64,000 nt of DNA from Oscillospiraceae bacterium (GTDB lineage: Bacteria > Bacillota > Clostridia > Oscillospirales > Ruminococcaceae): positions 104,024 to 168,023 of the forward strand of contig JAFZPP010000023.1 of the NCBI GenBank assembly GCA_017550285.1, given 5' to 3'. A program made the position numbers and the translations under genes. This document shows, piece after piece, positions 1 through 8,633 of this stretch; the first letter of the stretch is position 1, and every line of letters begins with the position of its first letter. The notes beneath the pieces are model-generated. The model saw nothing but the letters and a program-made list of their open reading frames with translations. It was not told where the DNA came from and searched no databases.

Positions 1-1
1 C

Positions 2-52
2 CTGGTTGCAGCGGTCGGCGTCGTGATCTGGCTGAGGAGGAAAAACGCATGA
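2..52 (+). CDS. C-terminal end of a membrane protein (partial, probably GldG-type ABC transport component)
   Basis: Only the last 16 codons are in the window. They read as a hydrophobic stretch, LVAAVGVVIWLRRKNA, followed by TGA: a terminal transmembrane helix with a positively charged cytoplasmic tail. The stop overlaps the ATG of the DUF4340 gene (ATGA), so the two are translationally coupled. In Firmicutes, DUF4340 genes usually follow a GldG-like ABC transport protein. That identity is inferred from context, since the domain itself lies outside the window. Confidence 0.55.
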   Translation: MVAAVGVVIWLRRKNA

Positions 53-1452
53 AGCAGCTTCGCTGGATCTGGATACTCGGCGCTGCGGCAGTTCTGCTGA
101 CGGTCCTGTTTATCATCGTTGACCGCCGCAGCAAACAGAATGAAGAAAAAGCACAGATCGGTGCGCCGAAGCAGCTGCTGCATATCGACCCCGATGTTGT
201 CACCGATATCGAGCTGAACAATGAAGACGGCAAAATCGTTTTCAGCTGGCTCGACGGCACATGGAAAATCACCGAGGGCGAGCAGTTCAATGTCAATGTC
301 TACGCGGTCAATGCGATCTGCAATTATATCTGCAATCTGGATTCGCTGAAAACCGTCGCCTTCGACTGCGACAAGACGGATGTCTACGGCTTCACCGATC
401 CGACCACTCTCAAGGTCTATACGACCGACACCGACAAGGAGCATCCGTATATTCTCTATGTCGGCGACGCAACCCCGACCTATGATTCCTACTACGCAAT
501 GGTGGACGGCTCGAATGACGTCTATACGATTGACTATAACAGCGGCACGGTCTTCTGCTCCGACCGCAATTCGCTGAAAAACCGGTATCTCTTCGATACC
601 AGCAGCGCACTCGTCAATTACTATAAGGTCGAAAAGGACGGCAAAACCGTCATCGAATGCAAGCGCGGCAGCGATTTCTACTGGACCATGAAACAGCCCG
701 CTGCCTTCGAGCTCTCCAATGCGGAGATGAATGATCTCATGGATGTAATCGTCCGCGTGCAGATTGCCGCGTTTGTCGAGGACAATCCGGAGGACCTTGC
801 CAAATACGGGCTGGATCATCCGCAGTCCAAGCTCACGCTTGAGGGCGTCTTCAATGAAAGCGTCAAAAAGCAGGAAATCTGGTTCGGCGATATGGCGTCC
901 AGCGACGAAAACGAAACGCAGATTTACGGCTATTATTCCGACAGCAAACAGGTCTTCCGGATCAACCGCGCAGAAATCTCGTTTATGAACGATGATATCA
1001 AGGAGCTGATGTATCCGTTCTGCGTGCAGCCGGATATCGAGAAGCTGAAATCCGTCGAGATCGACATGGGCGAGGTTTACGATCTGCACGAAACGCTGTA
1101 TCTTGACTACGCAAATGACAAGTATAAGCTCGGCGACAAGGATATCAGCGCACTGGATGACGAGGATATCATGCAGCGCTACCAGACCTTCTACCGCTCC
1201 ATCGCGGAGCTGCGCTTCTCCGAAGTACAGCTTGACAGCAAGCCCGATCCGGAAAAGGAGCCTGCAATTCGCATCGTCTACACCGAAAATGACGGAAAAC
1301 AGTTGAAGCTCGACTTCATCGAAAAGGAACCGAATAACTATTATCTCGTCAAGGACGGCACCTATACCGGTCTGACGGTCCGCTTGAACTGCTTTACCGG
1401 TGCAGGCAGCGTCACCGACCGCTATAAGCTGCTGACGGAAAAACTGAAATAA
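49..1452 (+). CDS. DUF4340 domain-containing membrane-anchored protein
   Basis: The 467-residue protein has one N-terminal membrane segment (about residues 7-24, IWILGAAAVLLTVLFIIV) and a long extracytoplasmic domain with repeated beta-rich modules typical of DUF4340 (for example YVGDATPTYDSYYAMVDGSN near residue 137). The family accompanies ABC-2/GldG-type exporters; its biochemical role is unknown. The start is fixed by GAGGAGG seven bases upstream and by the ATGA overlap with the preceding gene. A strong hairpin terminator follows, so this is the last gene of its operon. I see no catalytic motif. Confidence 0.8.
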   Translation: MKQLRWIWILGAAAVLLTVLFIIVDRRSKQNEEKAQIGAPKQLLHIDPDVVTDIELNNEDGKIVFSWLDGTWKITEGEQFNVNVYAVNAICNYICNLDSLKTVAFDCDKTDVYGFTDPTTLKVYTTDTDKEHPYILYVGDATPTYDSYYAMVDGSNDVYTIDYNSGTVFCSDRNSLKNRYLFDTSSALVNYYKVEKDGKTVIECKRGSDFYWTMKQPAAFELSNAEMNDLMDVIVRVQIAAFVEDNPEDLAKYGLDHPQSKLTLEGVFNESVKKQEIWFGDMASSDENETQIYGYYSDSKQVFRINRAEISFMNDDIKELMYPFCVQPDIEKLKSVEIDMGEVYDLHETLYLDYANDKYKLGDKDISALDDEDIMQRYQTFYRSIAELRFSEVQLDSKPDPEKEPAIRIVYTENDGKQLKLDFIEKEPNNYYLVKDGTYTGLTVRLNCFTGAGSVTDRYKLLTEKLK

Positions 1453-1470
1453 CAGCGGCACGCCTGCCGC

Positions 1471-1511
1471 AGCCGCGGAATCCGGTTTTCTGCCGGAGAC
1501 CGCGGCTTTTT
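1471..1511 (+). terminator. Rho-independent terminator after the DUF4340 gene
   Basis: Perfect 8-bp outer stem AGCCGCGG/CCGCGGCT (1471-1478 with 1500-1507), an inner CCGG/CCGG pairing, then a T-run. On the minus strand there is no T-run, so it acts only on plus-strand transcripts. Confidence 0.8.
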
Positions 1512-1705
1512 CAGTTCATGAGCCGCGCAAGCCCTGCCGCAGCAGCCGATGCCGACAGAATCAGCAAAGCAAGCTGCCAGTCCGGCATCTGCGGCAGCGC
1601 ACCGGCACAGGCAAATACCAGCACCGCGCCCAGCATCCCGCAGGCGGACTGTAAAAAGGTTCTGACCGCGCGCCGCCGCGGCGAAACCGGATGCAGCTTC
1701 TGCAC
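1511..1705 (-). CDS. Small two-helix membrane protein, hypothetical
   Basis: A 64-residue frame starts at GTG (1705) behind a GAGAGGGGG purine tract with acceptable spacing. The product has a basic N-terminus (PVSPRRRAVR) and two hydrophobic helices (about residues 22-38 and 43-59, the second Ala-rich), ending RLMN. It lies convergent to the DUF4340 gene and its stop abuts that gene's terminator. I recognise no family. It could be a real small membrane protein; the charge bias and clean helices argue for it, while the non-ATG start and lack of a clear promoter argue against. Confidence 0.4.
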   Translation of the reverse strand: MQKLHPVSPRRRAVRTFLQSACGMLGAVLVFACAGALPQMPDWQLALLILSASAAAAGLARLMN

Positions 1706-1824
1706 CGAAGCACACCCCCTCTCCTTCTCAGATATGCTATCCTATGCATTCTGCCGGTATTTTGTGCCTGCACGCCCGATTTCTGCGGTTCATCAGAAAT
1801 TATAACCGAATTTTCGCAGAGCAC

Positions 1825-1853
1825 TTGCTTTTTTTTATCATTCATGCTATAAT
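1825..1853 (+). promoter_or_regulatory. Sigma-A promoter of the GGDEF gene
   Basis: TTGCTT (1825-1830), 17-bp spacer, extended -10 TGcTATAAT (TATAAT 1848-1853). It leaves a leader of about 65 nt before the start codon. Confidence 0.75.
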
Positions 1854-1923
1854 AGAAATGTCTATATGCGTAAATATTTCAGAAAATGCGTAAAATATAA
1901 ATCCGACAAACGGAGGGATCTGA

Positions 1924-3840
1924 ATGGGCGGGGAAAGAATCCGGAATATCGTTGTATTCGTTGCCGGAACCGATGAGGAATATCAGGGCAGCCTGCTCGG
2001 CGGCATCCGCGATGCTGCCGTGGAATTCGGCTTCAATGTTTCAGTATTCGCGTGCTTCGGCGGCGTGCTTGCCAATAATCTGTATGATATCGGCGAATAC
2101 CATATTTATCAGCTTGCGAATCTTGAAATGTTTGACGGCGCGATTCTGCTGACCAATACAATCGGCGATCTGGAAACACGCGCAAAGGTCTGTCAGGCAG
2201 TCCGCGCATCCGGCATTCCGGCTGCGGTGCTCGACTGCGGAGATGATCCGTCGTTCTATAATATCCGCATCGACAATACCGCCGCCATGCGCGAAATTGT
2301 CCGGCATGTCATTGAACATCACGGCGCAAAAACAATCAATTATATCTCGGGTCCGATGGAAAATCCCGAGGCAAAGGAACGCTATGAGGCATTTCTCTCC
2401 GTCATGGCGGAGCATAATCTGCCGGTTGAATCAAACCGCATCTACTTCGGCAGTTTCCGCCCGATAGACGGCTACCGTGCTGCCGAATCGCTGCTTGCAA
2501 GCGGTCTGCCGCTGCCGGATGCGATCATTGCGGCGAATGATGCCATGGCGCTGGAAGCAATCAGCGTTCTGCATGAGCACGGCGTTCGGGTGCCGGAGGA
2601 GACCATTGTCACCGGCTTCGATTTTACATATTATGCGCAGCATCACAGCCCCTCGCTGACCTCGGTCTCGCGTCCGCTTGCAGAAGCCGGCAGAGCTGCC
2701 TGTGCGCTGCTCGACCGTATCTTCCGCGGCGAAGCATGCGAAAAGACCGTCACGCTTTCCGCAAAGCCGGAATATCAGGAAAGCTGCGGCTGCTGCACCG
2801 ACTCGGATATTGATCTGGACAGCTACCGTGCCGCGAGCTATGATACAATCAAGCGGTTCCGTACAGGTGCTTCCCTGCTGAACCGTCTGACAACCGCACT
2901 GGCTGCACCGGAAACGCCGGAGGATTGTATCCACACGATTTCGCAGTATCTGCACGAAATCGAATGTGACCAGTGCTGCATCTGCCTCTGCGACAACTGG
3001 GAGAGTGTCTTCCGCGATACTGCCCGTGACACGGAGGAAGACTCGATCAACGGCTACACCGAATACATGCGTGCACCGCTGATCTGGCAGAAGAACAGCA
3101 TCCGGGAGGTCAGCTGGTTCCGCAGCGCCGACATGTATCCCCTGCCGCCGGAAACCGGCGGAAATATGAGCTATTTCTTCCCGCTGCATTTCCGTGAGCA
3201 TACGCTCGGATACTATATATTTACGAATTCCGATTTCCCGACGCACACCATGCTCTGCCATTCGCTGATGATGAACATCAGCCAGTCGTTCGAGAATATC
3301 CGCAAGCTGCTGCACCTGAACAACGCAATCCGCGAGCTTGACCGCCTCTATGTGATTGATCCGCTCTGCGATATCTATAACCGCAACGGCTTTATCCGGC
3401 TCGCCGACCAGATGTTCCGCCACAGCATGGAGACACATAATACGCTGATGATCTCCTTCATTGACATGGACGGTCTGAAATATATCAATGACAATTTCGG
3501 ACATGATGAAGGTGACTTTGCACTCAAAAAGCTCGCCGAGGTCATCCGCAGCAGCTGCCGCAGCACGCAGATCTGCGCGCGCTTCGGCGGCGATGAGTTC
3601 ATTACGATTGCCGAAGGCTTCACCGAGACGGATGCAAAGATGTTTGAGCTGGACTTCGGCAAGACACTCAAGGAAGCAAACTCCCTGCTCAACAAGCCCT
3701 ATGAGCTGAACGCCAGCATCGGCACCTATCTCACGACGGTCACGGAAAACATGAAGCTGTTTTCTCTGATCACACAGGCAGACCAGATCATGTATGAGCA
3801 GAAAAAGCGCAAGTCCACTTCGCGCTATATCCGCCGCTGA
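1924..3840 (+). CDS. Diguanylate cyclase with LacI-type ligand-binding sensor domain
   Basis: The 638-residue protein has three parts. Residues about 6-290 are a periplasmic-binding-protein-like (LacI/PurR C-terminal type) domain, but there is no helix-turn-helix and no signal peptide, so the sensor is cytoplasmic. A linker region at about 300-465 resembles GAF-type sensor segments. Residues about 480-638 are a GGDEF domain with an intact GGDEF motif at 555-559 and the upstream FIDMDGLKYINDNFGHDEGD signature (FIDMD-x8-NFGHDEGD), so it should make c-di-GMP from GTP. The start has GGAGGG seven bases upstream. The gene is monocistronic with its own promoter and terminator. A sugar or nucleoside ligand is a reasonable inference from the LacI-type fold, but none is shown. 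Confidence 0.88.
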   Translation: MGGERIRNIVVFVAGTDEEYQGSLLGGIRDAAVEFGFNVSVFACFGGVLANNLYDIGEYHIYQLANLEMFDGAILLTNTIGDLETRAKVCQAVRASGIPAAVLDCGDDPSFYNIRIDNTAAMREIVRHVIEHHGAKTINYISGPMENPEAKERYEAFLSVMAEHNLPVESNRIYFGSFRPIDGYRAAESLLASGLPLPDAIIAANDAMALEAISVLHEHGVRVPEETIVTGFDFTYYAQHHSPSLTSVSRPLAEAGRAACALLDRIFRGEACEKTVTLSAKPEYQESCGCCTDSDIDLDSYRAASYDTIKRFRTGASLLNRLTTALAAPETPEDCIHTISQYLHEIECDQCCICLCDNWESVFRDTARDTEEDSINGYTEYMRAPLIWQKNSIREVSWFRSADMYPLPPETGGNMSYFFPLHFREHTLGYYIFTNSDFPTHTMLCHSLMMNISQSFENIRKLLHLNNAIRELDRLYVIDPLCDIYNRNGFIRLADQMFRHSMETHNTLMISFIDMDGLKYINDNFGHDEGDFALKKLAEVIRSSCRSTQICARFGGDEFITIAEGFTETDAKMFELDFGKTLKEANSLLNKPYELNASIGTYLTTVTENMKLFSLITQADQIMYEQKKRKSTSRYIRR

Positions 3841-3858
3841 AATCATACCATATTGCAT

Positions 3859-3901
3859 CGGACGGTCAGCCGGCACGCTGCCGCATGACCGTCCGTTTTT
3901 T
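3859..3901 (+). terminator. Terminator after the GGDEF gene
   Basis: 10-bp perfect stem CGGACGGTCA/TGACCGTCCG (3859-3868 with 3886-3895) followed by TTTTTT. Confidence 0.85.
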
Positions 3902-3990
3902 CTGTGTATAAAAATGCAACGCTTTTCAAAACTATAATTATATTGCCGTTCAGATTTACGGTTTGTTCACAGATTCCGGTGCCGGATATC

Positions 3991-4019
3991 TTGACAAAGT
4001 CCCCAAATTGTGGTATAAT
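3991..4019 (+). promoter_or_regulatory. Consensus sigma-A promoter of the flotillin gene
   Basis: Perfect TTGACA (3991-3996), 17-bp spacer, TGGTATAAT with perfect TATAAT (4014-4019). One of the strongest promoters in the window, suggesting high constitutive expression. Confidence 0.85.
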
Positions 4020-4108
4020 ACCTGCAACGGGTACGATAACGGCAGCGGCGCCGTGTTGTGTCCGGATTTTTGTATCATCTTGCAGAAGACAGAAAGGATG
4101 TGTTTGTT

Positions 4109-5653
4109 ATGCTTCTGAACAATCTCCCCGCAGCAATGATCTCGCTGCCCTTCAATGATCCGATTATGATTGCAGTAATCGCCGTCATCGTCATTCTCAT
4201 CATCGTTATCCTTGCCTCCGGTTACCTGAAGGCTCCGCCGGACACCGCTTACATCATCTCCGGTCTGCGCAAAAAGATTATCATTGGTAAAGCGAGCATC
4301 CGCATCCCGTTTTTTGAGCGTGTCGATAAGCTGAAGCTCCAGCTCATCGCCGTTGACGTAAAAACATCCAGTGCCGTGCCGACTGCGGACTATATCAATA
4401 TCAATGTTGATGCGAACGTCAATGTCAAGGTCTCCAGCGACCCGATGCTCATTAAGCTCGGTGCCGAGAACTTCCTGAACAAGGATACCGCCTATATCGC
4501 AAAGGTGGCAAGAGAGGTTCTGGAAGGTAATATGCGTGAGATCGTCGGTCAGATGACGCTCGTTGCAATGGTCAATGACCGTAAGGCATTTGCGGAAAAG
4601 GTTCAGGAAAATGCCGCACCGGACCTCAACCGCATGGGCCTCGAAATCGTTTCGTTCAATGTCCAGAACTTTACCGATGACCAGAATCTCATCGAGAATC
4701 TCGGTATCGACAATGTGACGACGATTCAGAAGAAGGCTGCAATCGCAAGAGCAGAATCCGAGAAGGAAATCGAAATTGCAAAGGCTGCCGCACAGAAGGA
4801 AGCCAATGACGCAAGAGTTCAGGCACAGACTGAAATCGCCAAGAAGAACAATGAGCTCGCAATCCGTCAGGCTGAACTGAAAAAGGATGCCGATACCCAG
4901 CTCGCAATCGCCGATGCTGCGTATGAAATCCAGAAGGAAGAGCAGCGCCGCACAATCGAAATCACCAAGGCGAATGCAAACATCGCTGCATCCGAAAAGG
5001 ATGTTGAGCTGAAAACCAAGCAGGCTGAGGTCAAGGAAAAGGCGCTCGATGCAGACGTCAAGAAAATGGCTGAGGCTGCACGCTATAAGGCACAGCAGGA
5101 AGCCGATGCAAAGCTCTATCAGCTGAAAAAGGAAGCCGAAGCAGACCGCTTCCAGCGTGAGCAGGAGGCTGAGGCACAGAAGGCTGAGGCAGAGGCTGCA
5201 AAATTTGCCAAGATGCAGGAGGCGGAAGGTATCGCTGCTGTCGGTAAGGCAGAGGCAGATGCAATCCGTGCAAAGGGTCTTGCAGAGGCTGAGGGTATCA
5301 ATGCAAAGGCAGAAGCTATGAAGAAATACGGCGAGGCTGCTGTCCTCGAAATGTACTTCAAGGCACTGCCGGATGTCGTCAAGAATGCTGCCCTGCCGCT
5401 GACACAGGTTGACAAGATCACCATGTACGGCGACGGCAATTCCAGCAAGCTCGTCGGCGATATCATCGGCTCGACCACAAAGATCACGGACGGTCTCACC
5501 GAGGCGACCGGTATTGATCTGCGTGCACTGCTCGCCGGATTCCTCGGCGGCAAGCTCGCAGACAACGGAAAGTCTGACAACACCGCCGCTGTGATTGATG
5601 CTGCAAAGGCTGCAATCGCATCCGCCGATTCGGATGAATACGAAGAGGATTAA
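4109..5653 (+). CDS. Flotillin-like SPFH-domain membrane protein
   Basis: The 514-residue product has one N-terminal membrane segment (about residues 15-35, IMIAVIAVIVILIIVILASG), an SPFH/band-7 domain (about 40-200, with the KVSSDPMLIKLGAENFL region), a long Ala/Glu/Lys-rich coiled coil (about 205-400), and a short C-terminal region ending in an acidic tail (SDEYEED). This matches the FloT/YqiK family, which scaffolds functional membrane microdomains. ATG 4109 is preferred over upstream in-frame codons because AAAGGA lies 10 bases upstream and downstream of the predicted transcription start. No nfeD-type partner gene is adjacent, unlike many flotillin loci. Confidence 0.9.
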   Translation: MLLNNLPAAMISLPFNDPIMIAVIAVIVILIIVILASGYLKAPPDTAYIISGLRKKIIIGKASIRIPFFERVDKLKLQLIAVDVKTSSAVPTADYININVDANVNVKVSSDPMLIKLGAENFLNKDTAYIAKVAREVLEGNMREIVGQMTLVAMVNDRKAFAEKVQENAAPDLNRMGLEIVSFNVQNFTDDQNLIENLGIDNVTTIQKKAAIARAESEKEIEIAKAAAQKEANDARVQAQTEIAKKNNELAIRQAELKKDADTQLAIADAAYEIQKEEQRRTIEITKANANIAASEKDVELKTKQAEVKEKALDADVKKMAEAARYKAQQEADAKLYQLKKEAEADRFQREQEAEAQKAEAEAAKFAKMQEAEGIAAVGKAEADAIRAKGLAEAEGINAKAEAMKKYGEAAVLEMYFKALPDVVKNAALPLTQVDKITMYGDGNSSKLVGDIIGSTTKITDGLTEATGIDLRALLAGFLGGKLADNGKSDNTAAVIDAAKAAIASADSDEYEED

Positions 5654-5664
5654 GATTTTACACA

Positions 5665-5708
5665 AAGCCGCCCGTTTCAGGTGTCACAGCCTGATTCGGG
5701 CGGCTTTT
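5665..5708 (+). terminator. Terminator after the flotillin gene
   Basis: 10-bp stem AAGCCGCCCG/CGGGCGGCTT (5665-5674 with 5697-5706) followed by a T-tract. Confidence 0.85.
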
Positions 5709-5756
5709 ATCATGCATACAAAAACAAGGAGAAAGTCATACAACGCAGAGAATCAT

Positions 5757-5803
5757 AAAAAAACGCCGCGCAATTCAGGCTCTGATGCTGAATTGCGCGG
5801 CGT
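5757..5803 (-). terminator. Terminator after aspS (minus strand)
   Basis: A 15-16-bp perfect stem (5764-5778 with 5788-5802, core CGCCGCGCAATTCAG) with a 9-nt loop. Read on the minus strand it is followed by seven T residues (A-run 5757-5763). Confidence 0.88.
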
Positions 5804-5816
5804 CTGATACACGCTG

Positions 5817-7562
5817 TTATGCTTCCTCACGAATCTGGATATTCGCCTCACGGAGCTGCTGTTCGGTGACCTGAGAAGGTGCGCCGAGCAGGAGGTCCTG
5901 TGCATTGCCGTTGAGCGGGAATGCGATGACGTTGCGGATCGTCTCGGTATCTGCAAGCAGCATGATCATGCGGTCGATGCCGGGCGCCATGCCTGCATGC
6001 GGCGGTGCGCCGTACTGGAATGCGGTATAGAGCGCGGAGAATCTTGCGGCAAGCTCCTCCTCGGTATAACCGGCAAGCGCAAATGCCTTCTTCATGATAT
6101 CGACGCTGTGGTTGCGGACTGCGCCGGAAGCCAGCTCAATGCCGTTGCAGACCAGATCGTACTGATATGCGAGGATTTCCAGCGGGTCCTGATTCTCCAG
6201 TGCATCGAGACCGCCCTGCGGCATCGAGAACGGATTGTGCGTAAAATCGAGCTTATGCGTTTCCTCATTGATCTCGTACATCGGGAAATCTACGACGAAG
6301 CAGAAGCGGAATGCATTTTTCTCGAGCAGATCAAGACGCTCGCCGAGCCAGTTTCTGATCTGACCGGCATAGAGATCGACAGTGCCCTTCTTATCAGAGA
6401 TGAAGAAAACGGTCTCGCCGTCCTTGATGCCGGAGAGCTGACGGATTTCGTCACGCTGCGCATCGGAAAGGAACTTGTCAATCGGACCCTTGAAGTTTGC
6501 CTGACCCTCGACGGCGGTCAGATAGCCCAGACCCTTCATGCCGATCGAGGTTGCAAATTTCAGCGAATCCTCAAAGAACTTCTTGGAGCAGGCTGCGCAG
6601 TCGGCGACAATGCCGCGGACAGGCTTGCCCTTGAAGATCGGGAAGTCCACGTTTGCAAAGAAGCCGGTCAGGTCGATGATCTCGAGCGGATTGCGGAGAT
6701 CGGGTTTGTCGGAGCCGTATTTCAGCATGGATTCCTTATAGGTGATACGCTCGAACGGTGCATCGGAGATCACTGCATCCGGCGCGAACTCCTTAAAGGT
6801 ATCGGAGATGACCTTCTCGCAGACGGCAAGGACATCATCCTGCGTTGCGAATGCCATTTCATAATCGAGCTGATAGAATTCTCCCGGTGATCTGTCCTGA
6901 CGGGCATCCTCATCGCGGAAGCACGGCGCGACCTGATAATACTTATTGAAGCCGGAGACCATGAGCAGCTGCTTGAACTGCTGCGGTGCCTGCGGCAGTG
7001 CATAGAACTTTCCCTTATGCTTTCTGCTCGGGACGAGGAAGTCACGCGCCCCCTCCGGCGAGGAAGCGGTCAGGATCGGCGTCTGGATATCGAGGAAGCC
7101 GAGCTCCTCCATTTTCCGGCGCAGATAGGTAATGACCTTCGAGCGCAGAATGATATTCTCGTGTACTTTCGGGTTGCGCAGATCGAGGTAGCGGTATTTC
7201 AGACGCACCTCCTCGCGCGTATCCATGGACTCCGCCGGAATAAACGGCAGCATGGATTTTGACGGTCCGAGCAGCTCCATCTGCTCGACATGGACTTCGA
7301 CAAGACCTGTTGCGAGCTTCGGATCAACGGTTTCTGCGTCACGCTCGACAACCTTGCCGGTCACGGAAATGACGCATTCTCTGCCGATGCCCTTGAGCAT
7401 CGAATCATCATGGAAAACGACCTGCGTGATGCCGGTCTCGTCGCGGAGTGCAAGGAACAGAACGCCGCCGTGATCGCGGATCGTATCGACCCAGCCGGCA
7501 AGCGAAACGGTCTGACCGATGTTTTCCTTGCGCAGTGCATTGCACATTACGGTACGGTACAT
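5817..7562 (-). CDS. aspS: Aspartate--tRNA ligase
   Basis: Charges tRNA-Asp with aspartate. The 581-residue class II synthetase has an N-terminal OB-fold anticodon-binding domain (about 1-110, with WVDTIRDHGG), the catalytic core with motif 2 (FRDEDARQDRSPGEFYQLD), a bacterial-type GAD insertion, and motif 3 (GMAPGIDRMIM, near the C-terminus). The ATG at 7562 has a perfect AGGAGG (7571-7576) eight bases upstream; in-frame codons further upstream lie within the leader terminator. The gene is preceded by a T-box leader. From sequence alone I cannot say whether the enzyme is discriminating or also charges tRNA-Asn. Confidence 0.96.
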   Translation of the reverse strand: MYRTVMCNALRKENIGQTVSLAGWVDTIRDHGGVLFLALRDETGITQVVFHDDSMLKGIGRECVISVTGKVVERDAETVDPKLATGLVEVHVEQMELLGPSKSMLPFIPAESMDTREEVRLKYRYLDLRNPKVHENIILRSKVITYLRRKMEELGFLDIQTPILTASSPEGARDFLVPSRKHKGKFYALPQAPQQFKQLLMVSGFNKYYQVAPCFRDEDARQDRSPGEFYQLDYEMAFATQDDVLAVCEKVISDTFKEFAPDAVISDAPFERITYKESMLKYGSDKPDLRNPLEIIDLTGFFANVDFPIFKGKPVRGIVADCAACSKKFFEDSLKFATSIGMKGLGYLTAVEGQANFKGPIDKFLSDAQRDEIRQLSGIKDGETVFFISDKKGTVDLYAGQIRNWLGERLDLLEKNAFRFCFVVDFPMYEINEETHKLDFTHNPFSMPQGGLDALENQDPLEILAYQYDLVCNGIELASGAVRNHSVDIMKKAFALAGYTEEELAARFSALYTAFQYGAPPHAGMAPGIDRMIMLLADTETIRNVIAFPLNGNAQDLLLGAPSQVTEQQLREANIQIREEA

Positions 7563-7579
7563 AGAACATTCCTCCTGAT

Positions 7580-7846
7580 AAAATAAAACCGCCCCCAAGC
7601 TGCCTGTCAATACAGACTGCTTCGGGACGAGCGTTTCTCATATGAAAAACCCGCGGTACCACCCGAATTAACCGGTGCAGACGCCTTGGCGGTGCATACG
7701 GTTCACTTTCTTTTGGGGCGATATTGGATTGTGTATGCATATTCTGCATACGGGAGTGTTGCCGCTGCTGCTACTCTCCGCGGCGGCGCTTTCAGCCTTC
7801 GGCGCTGCCTCTCTGACCGGATTTCCACGGAGCGCGGGTCTCCTGT
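7580..7846 (-). promoter_or_regulatory. T-box riboswitch leader of aspS
   Basis: Read on the minus strand, the leader holds the T-box motif GGGTGGTACCGCGG (7651-7664), preceded by a stem I region with CAGAGAG and GGCTGAAAGC elements (7770-7820). It ends in a terminator hairpin whose arms are 7619-7626 and 7593-7600, with a TTTTATTTT tract (7580-7588). Such leaders terminate unless uncharged cognate tRNA pairs with the specifier codon and T-box bulge, so aspS should rise on aminoacyl-tRNA starvation. The variable T-box base is U (UGGU). I could not place the specifier codon with certainty: an AACA in the 3' part of stem I (about 7757-7760) and GAC near the 5' end are both candidates. Confidence 0.88.
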
Positions 7847-7851
7847 TCTTT

Positions 7852-7880
7852 ATTCTATTCGATTTTGCGTCATTTGTCAA
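7852..7880 (-). promoter_or_regulatory. Promoter of the aspS T-box transcript (minus)
   Basis: Minus-strand TTGACA (7875-7880), 17-bp spacer, TAGAAT (7852-7857). Divergent from the rubrerythrin promoter. Confidence 0.8.
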
Positions 7881-7941
7881 GTATGTTTTCCCGCCGTATC
7901 CGCACAAAAAAAGATTTTTTCCGATATTCACAAAATCGCTC

Positions 7942-7970
7942 TTGACAGCATCCTGAAATATAGGTATAAT
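7942..7970 (+). promoter_or_regulatory. Promoter of the rubrerythrin gene
   Basis: Perfect TTGACA (7942-7947), 17-bp spacer, perfect TATAAT (7965-7970). Consistent with strong expression; I see no obvious PerR-type box overlapping it. Confidence 0.85.
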
Positions 7971-8031
7971 AAGGAGAAGGATGCAGCACATTCCGATGCA
8001 TGCATCCCGCAATTATCTTGAAGGAGGAACA

Positions 8032-8577
8032 ATGATTATGGAACTGAAAGGCTCAAGAACAGAAGCGAATTTGCAGGCTGCATTTGCAGGCGAATCGCAG
8101 GCAAGAAACAAATACACCTATTTTGCATCCAAGGCACGCAAGGAAGGTTATGTTCAGATCGCTGAGATCTTTGAGGAAACCGCGAACAATGAAAAGGAAC
8201 ACGCAAAGCTCTGGTTCAAGGAGCTCCACGGCGGTGAGGTGCCGGATACTGTCGAGAACCTGAAGGCTGCCGCCGACGGCGAGAACTTCGAGTGGACTGA
8301 TATGTATGCAGAATTTGCGAAGGTCGCAAAGGAAGAAGGCTTCACCAGAATCGCAGCGCTCTTTGAAATGGTCGGCAAGATCGAGAAGGCACATGAGGAG
8401 CGCTACCGCAAGCTGATTGCCAATATCGAAGGCGGTCTGGTATTCTCCCGCGACGGCGATATGATCTGGGAATGTATGAACTGCGGTCACATTGTCATCG
8501 GCAAGAATGCGCCGAAGATGTGTCCGGTCTGTGCACACCCGCAGTCTTATTTCAAGCTCCGCGCTGAAAACTACTGA
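8032..8577 (+). CDS. Rubrerythrin
   Basis: Non-heme diiron peroxidase used by anaerobes to remove hydrogen peroxide. The 181-residue protein has an N-terminal ferritin-like four-helix domain ([17 protein letters not shown], then [16 protein letters not shown] ExxH ligands) and a C-terminal rubredoxin-like iron site with two Cys pairs (CMNCGH and CPVCAH). AGGAGG at 8022-8027 lies 4 bases before ATG 8032 and 10 before the in-frame ATG 8038; either start leaves the fold intact. Monocistronic. Electrons probably come from NAD(P)H via a rubredoxin or flavoprotein, not encoded here. Confidence 0.94.
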   Translation: MIMELKGSRTEANLQAAFAGESQARNKYTYFASKARKEGYVQIAEIFEETANNEKEHAKLWFKELHGGEVPDTVENLKAAADGENFEWTDMYAEFAKVAKEEGFTRIAALFEMVGKIEKAHEERYRKLIANIEGGLVFSRDGDMIWECMNCGHIVIGKNAPKMCPVCAHPQSYFKLRAENY

Positions 8578-8591
8578 TCCGTATAAAACGA

Positions 8592-8630
8592 GCCTGACCG
8601 TTCCGGTGTGAACGGTCAGGCTTTTGTTTT
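8592..8630. terminator. Terminator between convergent rubrerythrin and MATE genes
   Basis: Perfect 11-bp stem GCCTGACCGTT/AACGGTCAGGC (8592-8602 with 8611-8621), followed by TTTTGTTTT on the plus strand. On the minus strand a weaker T-tract (TCGTTTTAT) follows, so it may also serve the MATE gene. Confidence 0.85.
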
Positions 8631-8633
8631 ATT

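Noticed and set aside
2431..3876. 481-codon minus-strand open frame opposite the GGDEF gene
   Set aside because: Complement shadow; the plus-strand protein has clear domains, a promoter and a ribosome binding site.
3956..5665. 569-codon minus-strand frame opposite the flotillin gene
   Set aside because: Cys/Leu-rich translation of the complement of Ala/Glu/Lys coiled-coil codons; no supporting signals.
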